Positions 61,129 through 64,000 of a stretch of 64,000 bases of DNA are shown piece after piece. The stretch is from CAVYOD01 sp963770045 (lineage in GTDB: Bacteria; Acidobacteriota; Aminicenantia; Aminicenantales; CAVYOD01). The stretch is taken from positions 124,001-188,000 of the forward strand of contig CAVYOD010000013.1 of NCBI GenBank assembly GCA_963770045.1. Direction: 5' to 3'. Made by a program: the position numbers and the translations under genes. The notes beneath the pieces were generated by a model. The model had not been told where the DNA came from, made no database searches, and saw nothing but the letters and a program-made list of their open reading frames with translations. Each line of letters opens with the position of its first letter. Position 1 is the first letter of the stretch.

Positions 61129-61437
61129 TCATGGCTTGGTACATGGATTCTTTTTATAAGCATAAACCATTTCTGCTGATTGATCTCCGCCGCCTTCGCC
61201 GCCGTCTGTTCCAAGAGCGTCTATAAAATAATCTTCGATTTCTCTGGCCTCATCATGGGTGTTAGCAATGTCAAATATCCACTGATCACCGGCCTCATTG
61301 ACATTATGCTCGGCGAAAAGCCTTTTTCTGGCATCTTCGCCAATGCCCACATACCAGCCATTAGAAGAACCCCCCTCCCCATTTTTAAGGATAAACGCTA
61401 ATATCTTTGCGATTATTTCGTTCTTGGTTTTAGACGT
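61129..61437 (-). CDS. Small GIY-YIG-like protein of unknown function
   Basis: About 102 residues if read from ACG 61437. AAGGAGG lies 7 bases upstream of it, but no ATG, GTG or TTG occurs in frame before GTG 61350. That later start would cut the strand GSSNGWYVGIGEDARKRLF in two. Later blocks are NVNEAGDQWIFDIANTHDEA, REIEDYFIDALGTDGGEGGG and SAEMVYAYKK. The WYVGI segment and an acidic helix suggest a degenerate GIY-YIG fold, without clear catalytic residues. Function unknown. The start is uncertain and an indel near the N-terminus is possible. Confidence 0.55.
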   Translation of the reverse strand, partial: TSKTKNEIIAKILAFILKNGEGGSSNGWYVGIGEDARKRLFAEHNVNEAGDQWIFDIANTHDEAREIEDYFIDALGTDGGEGGGDQSAEMVYAYKKNPCTKP

Positions 61438-61545
61438 TTCACTCCCTCCTTCTTAATCTATTCTGCGCGGTTCCTCCGAATGCCTCAGGGAGTCTCCAAC
61501 TTCCCTCACTTCATATTCTTCTTTGAAGTTGTTGCAGTTCATTCC

Positions 61546-61938
61546 TCAAACGGATGGAGGAGGATTCCCGCCATAAAAATGCTTTCGAACTTCATTGAGC
61601 AGTCTATCCGCGTTGTATGGCTTTCCCATCAGAGAAATGCCTCCTTTTTGGGTACTGAATCTCTCTTCTCTTGGCGATATAAGAGAAGACAGGAAGATGA
61701 TTGGTATTTCTCTCGTTTTCCGATCACTTTTCAAGATATCTGCGACGTCACCGCCGTCCATGCCGGGCATCATGATATCAAGAATAATAACAAAAGGAAG
61801 ATGCTCTTTGGCCAAATTCACGGCCTCTGTTCCGCTGGCGGCTGCAATGACCTCATAGCCGGCTTTGGACATAGTCGATTTCAACATAGTTAGAGTAACT
61901 ATTTCGTTGTCCACGACCAAGATTCTGTTATTCTTCAT
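61546..61938 (-). CDS. Single-domain response regulator (CheY-like)
   Basis: 130 residues from the ATG at 61938. Receiver residues are visible: ILVVDNEIVTLTML (one of the acidic pair, the second replaced by Asn), VIILDIMMPGMDG (phospho-acceptor Asp), IIFLSSL (Ser switch) and LMGKPYNADRLL (Lys). No output domain follows. It probably accepts phosphate from an unlinked kinase and acts by protein contact. No kinase gene is adjacent. Base composition is more AT-rich than in the main part of the window. Confidence 0.85.
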   Translation of the reverse strand: MKNNRILVVDNEIVTLTMLKSTMSKAGYEVIAAASGTEAVNLAKEHLPFVIILDIMMPGMDGGDVADILKSDRKTREIPIIFLSSLISPREERFSTQKGGISLMGKPYNADRLLNEVRKHFYGGNPPPSV

Positions 61939-62448
61939 ATGAGGAGATATCTCACATTGCGTTGCGCACACATGAATCTTTTGGACGCAACTGCCTTAGA
62001 GTTTATTTTGCCGCAACCGGCTAATTAATTTCGGCCGTTTGCAGCTTCTTTTTTATAAGCATCTCCCTTTTAATTAGACGCCACAAAGCACGAAATTTTC
62101 TCACTGACCGACAATCGCCTTCATAGTACCCCTCGACCGAGCTTCCTTTGTTATGGTCATTCAGCGTTTGTTTTTGATAAACAGGGGTTTGAGATAAACA
62201 GGGGTCGGACCGAACTATCTGATTTATTATCTGTTGACTAGAAACAGATTGAAGCCTTTTTAGGTGCTTAAAACGCGCTTTTCACCCCGAAAAATGGGCT
62301 TCTAAGCGCAGAAAAATTGATGAAATCGAGCTGATCCTCGGAATCTTAAATAACCTATCTTGGGCCGCACCCTGAGGCGTGCAATCTCCGCAGGTGCAAA
62401 GGTCACGCCCTTCGCACAAAGACTCTCCGATCCCGTGTTATCCGCGCC
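61939..62448. other. Intergenic gap with a dispersed-repeat copy
   Basis: GGGGTCGGACCGAACTATCT and the following bases (62201-62300) match the 59474 repeat, including TTTTTAGGTGCTTAAAACGC. Just upstream AAACAGGGGT occurs twice (about 62180 and 62197). No convincing gene is seen. Confidence 0.5.
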
Positions 62449-63696
62449 TCATTTTTTCTTCCTGAACGTGACCTCTGGATACTCGGTGGAGGGAGCCTTG
62501 AGGAGATCGCCTTTTTGGCCCCGCAAGTACTTATCGAAGAACGCCAGGGTGTAGGCGGTGATGATCTCGTGGGCCCGGTGGGCATCGAGCTCGGCGGGAT
62601 TCTTCGGAAAAAAGAGCAGGAAGTCTGAGAAATGCCCGTGCTGCGTCTTGGCGATTGTGACATCGTACCAATCGTTGGTCGAACGCTCCAACAGGGAACG
62701 GTCGTGCGCTTCGGTCATCTCAATCAGCTCTTTCATGACGGAGTTGTCCTCGGGTTTGGGCGCCTTGTCTTCATTGCCGTGGTGCATCAACATAAAAGGT
62801 CGAGACGTGCCCTTCTCCCAGACATCGCCAAAGAGCTGTCCATCCTGATCGACAATGGCTTTCACTCGCCGGTCGTCCTTGCTCATCTGGACGCAGGTCG
62901 CTCCGCCGAATGACCAGCCCATCATGCCGATCCGGGTGAGGTCGAGTCGTTTGTAGAACAGCTGGCCCGGAGTTTTGTCGAGCTCGGCAATCTTGTCCAG
63001 GGTGTAAGACGCATCGGCCGTCCAGGTCGGGAAGACATCTCTTTCGAGCCAGCCCCAATTATTAAGCACGTCATCACGGAAATGACCTGTCTCCTTGGGA
63101 GCGAGCATCGTATCGGCCCGGAAGCGATAGCCGTCAGGAAAAAGGACGGTCTCGCTGAAGCCTGGGTGGTCGGCGCCCACGATCACATATCCGCGGCTCG
63201 CGAGTTGCTCGGCCTGGAAAGTCGCGATGAAGCGCGCCGTGCCACCTCCGGGTTGGTATACGAGCACGGGGAATGGACCCTTGCTTTTGGCAAGCGGCGC
63301 ATCAGTCACGGAGTTCGTTTTGATGTTTTGCCCCTGTCTGTATATGCTCTTTTCGGGATACTCATTCACGTCCAAAACGTATAACGCCGTCTCCTTCCCC
63401 GGCACCGCTTCGGCGGGGTACCACACGCGCGCCAGGAGGTGTCTGCGATCAGAAGGGTCTTTCGTAAACGGTTCCTCGCGCTTCTGGTCGATCCAGAGGT
63501 ACTCGTGGGTTCCGACCGCGTACGGACCCGTGGGCCGCGGAAAAACCTCCTTCTTCTGGGTCTCCACCTGCTTGTCATTCTGTGCCCCTGTTGAGAGGAC
63601 CAGGGCAAGCGCGACCATGACCCCGCCGAGCAATGCTCTTGTTATGATGCGTTGTGCCCTGTTCCTTTGTCCCTTACCCAATCGGCTTCGTCCCAT
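62449..63696 (-). CDS. Exported alpha/beta hydrolase, PAF-acetylhydrolase-like
   Basis: About 415 residues from the ATG at 63696, preceded by AAAGGAG. A signal or anchor (LLGGVMVALALVLSTGA) is followed by GPYAVGTHEYLWIDQ and LLARVWYPAEAVPGKETALY, typical of the plasma/isoform-II platelet-activating-factor acetylhydrolase group. The nucleophile elbow is MMGWSFGGATC, the acid lies in IVDQDGQLFG and the His in TQHGHFSDF. GGGTARF near the oxyanion region is also seen. It probably hydrolyses short acyl esters outside the cytoplasm; the true substrate is unknown. It lies alone between dispersed repeat copies. Confidence 0.85.
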   Translation of the reverse strand: MGRSRLGKGQRNRAQRIITRALLGGVMVALALVLSTGAQNDKQVETQKKEVFPRPTGPYAVGTHEYLWIDQKREEPFTKDPSDRRHLLARVWYPAEAVPGKETALYVLDVNEYPEKSIYRQGQNIKTNSVTDAPLAKSKGPFPVLVYQPGGGTARFIATFQAEQLASRGYVIVGADHPGFSETVLFPDGYRFRADTMLAPKETGHFRDDVLNNWGWLERDVFPTWTADASYTLDKIAELDKTPGQLFYKRLDLTRIGMMGWSFGGATCVQMSKDDRRVKAIVDQDGQLFGDVWEKGTSRPFMLMHHGNEDKAPKPEDNSVMKELIEMTEAHDRSLLERSTNDWYDVTIAKTQHGHFSDFLLFFPKNPAELDAHRAHEIITAYTLAFFDKYLRGQKGDLLKAPSTEYPEVTFRKKK

Positions 63697-63848
63697 TTTT
63701 TTAGCTCCTTTGAACTCGCCGGGCATCAAATATTGACTTTCGAATGATACATGCCAAAGATACCAGCCGTCTATATGACAATAAAAATCGACGGCTGTCA
63801 ACGCATTTTGGGCACGCCGGATCCCACGGCTTCGTCTGGATGGGGTCA

Positions 63849-63962
63849 CCAAAAAATGCCCTTGCAAGGAGAGATAGCCACTTTGCCTCGAATCAACAAA
63901 AATAGTCTATCAAACACGATAAGGCACAGCGCTGTTGCGGCCCAAACGCAAATTTCGTCACA
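63849..63962. repeat. Dispersed repeat, second-half copy
   Basis: CCAAAAAATGCCCTTGCAAG and the following bases match 59562-59680, with GAGAGATAGCCACTTTGCCT identical in both. The 304-base end of the window (63697-64000) holds this copy and no visible gene. Confidence 0.6.
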
Positions 63963-64000
63963 GGTCTAATGTGGCCAGCGAAAATTAGATTCTTAGTGAT

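Noticed and set aside
1..64000. tRNA and rRNA genes
   Set aside because: No cloverleaf with a GTTCGA-type T-loop and CCA-proximal stem, and no conserved rRNA blocks, were recognised by eye; a covariance search would be decisive.

Overview
The window is GC-rich bacterial DNA. It is dominated by exported peptidases and envelope export systems, with TolC, TonB-receptor and LolA-type proteins that point to a diderm cell. The mix of M28 peptidases, C69 dipeptidase, subtilases, S9 peptidase, DUF5916, DUF6305 and DUF6599 proteins and sigma-54 signalling fits an uncultured Candidatus Aminicenantes (OP8)/Acidobacteriota-like, peptide-fermenting organism. That placement is inference; no rRNA gene is present to prove it.

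Layout. 1-4.4 kb: end of a methyltransferase, an EIIA-type PTS protein with a zinc-ribbon gene, a frameshifted M28 peptidase, a PfkB kinase and a DUF72 protein. 4.5-14.5 kb, minus strand: a seven-gene export operon, transcribed as TolC, a NEW3-domain coiled-coil adaptor, permease, ATPase, then three more permeases. 14.5-17.4 kb: a divergent NtrB/NtrC-type pair; a good sigma-54 promoter with two upstream direct repeats faces the export operon. 17.4-27.4 kb: gamma-glutamyltransferase, DUF6305, an M28 paralogue, and a plus-strand operon of a DctM-like carrier with M14 and C69 peptidases. 28.6-33.7 kb, minus strand: a PA-domain M28 peptidase followed by poly-gamma-glutamate genes pgsB, pgsC and pgsW. 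33.8-45 kb: cupin, DUF5916 outer-membrane protein, methyltransferase, lipoprotein, Tat-exported class V aminotransferase, DUF6599, subtilase and a broken TonB receptor. 45-54 kb: two more M28 paralogues, an S9 peptidase and a tandem-domain subtilase. 54.3-59.4 kb: outer-membrane protein, MacB-like ABC exporter and a LolA-like protein. 59.5-64 kb: an accessory tail with four copies of a dispersed repeat around a secreted kinase-like protein, a small GIY-YIG-like gene, a CheY-like regulator and an alpha/beta hydrolase.

The genes fit together as extracellular proteolysis (M28, S8, S9), periplasmic or surface peptide trimming (C69, M14, GGT), uptake, and several export machines. Two features cut across the window. 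About 28 apparent single-base frameshifts break otherwise intact genes, so long-read indel error or wide gene decay must be considered. Intergenic gaps also carry 7-8 bp tandem arrays that often begin at stop codons, and two near-identical inverted copies of a nested palindrome element.
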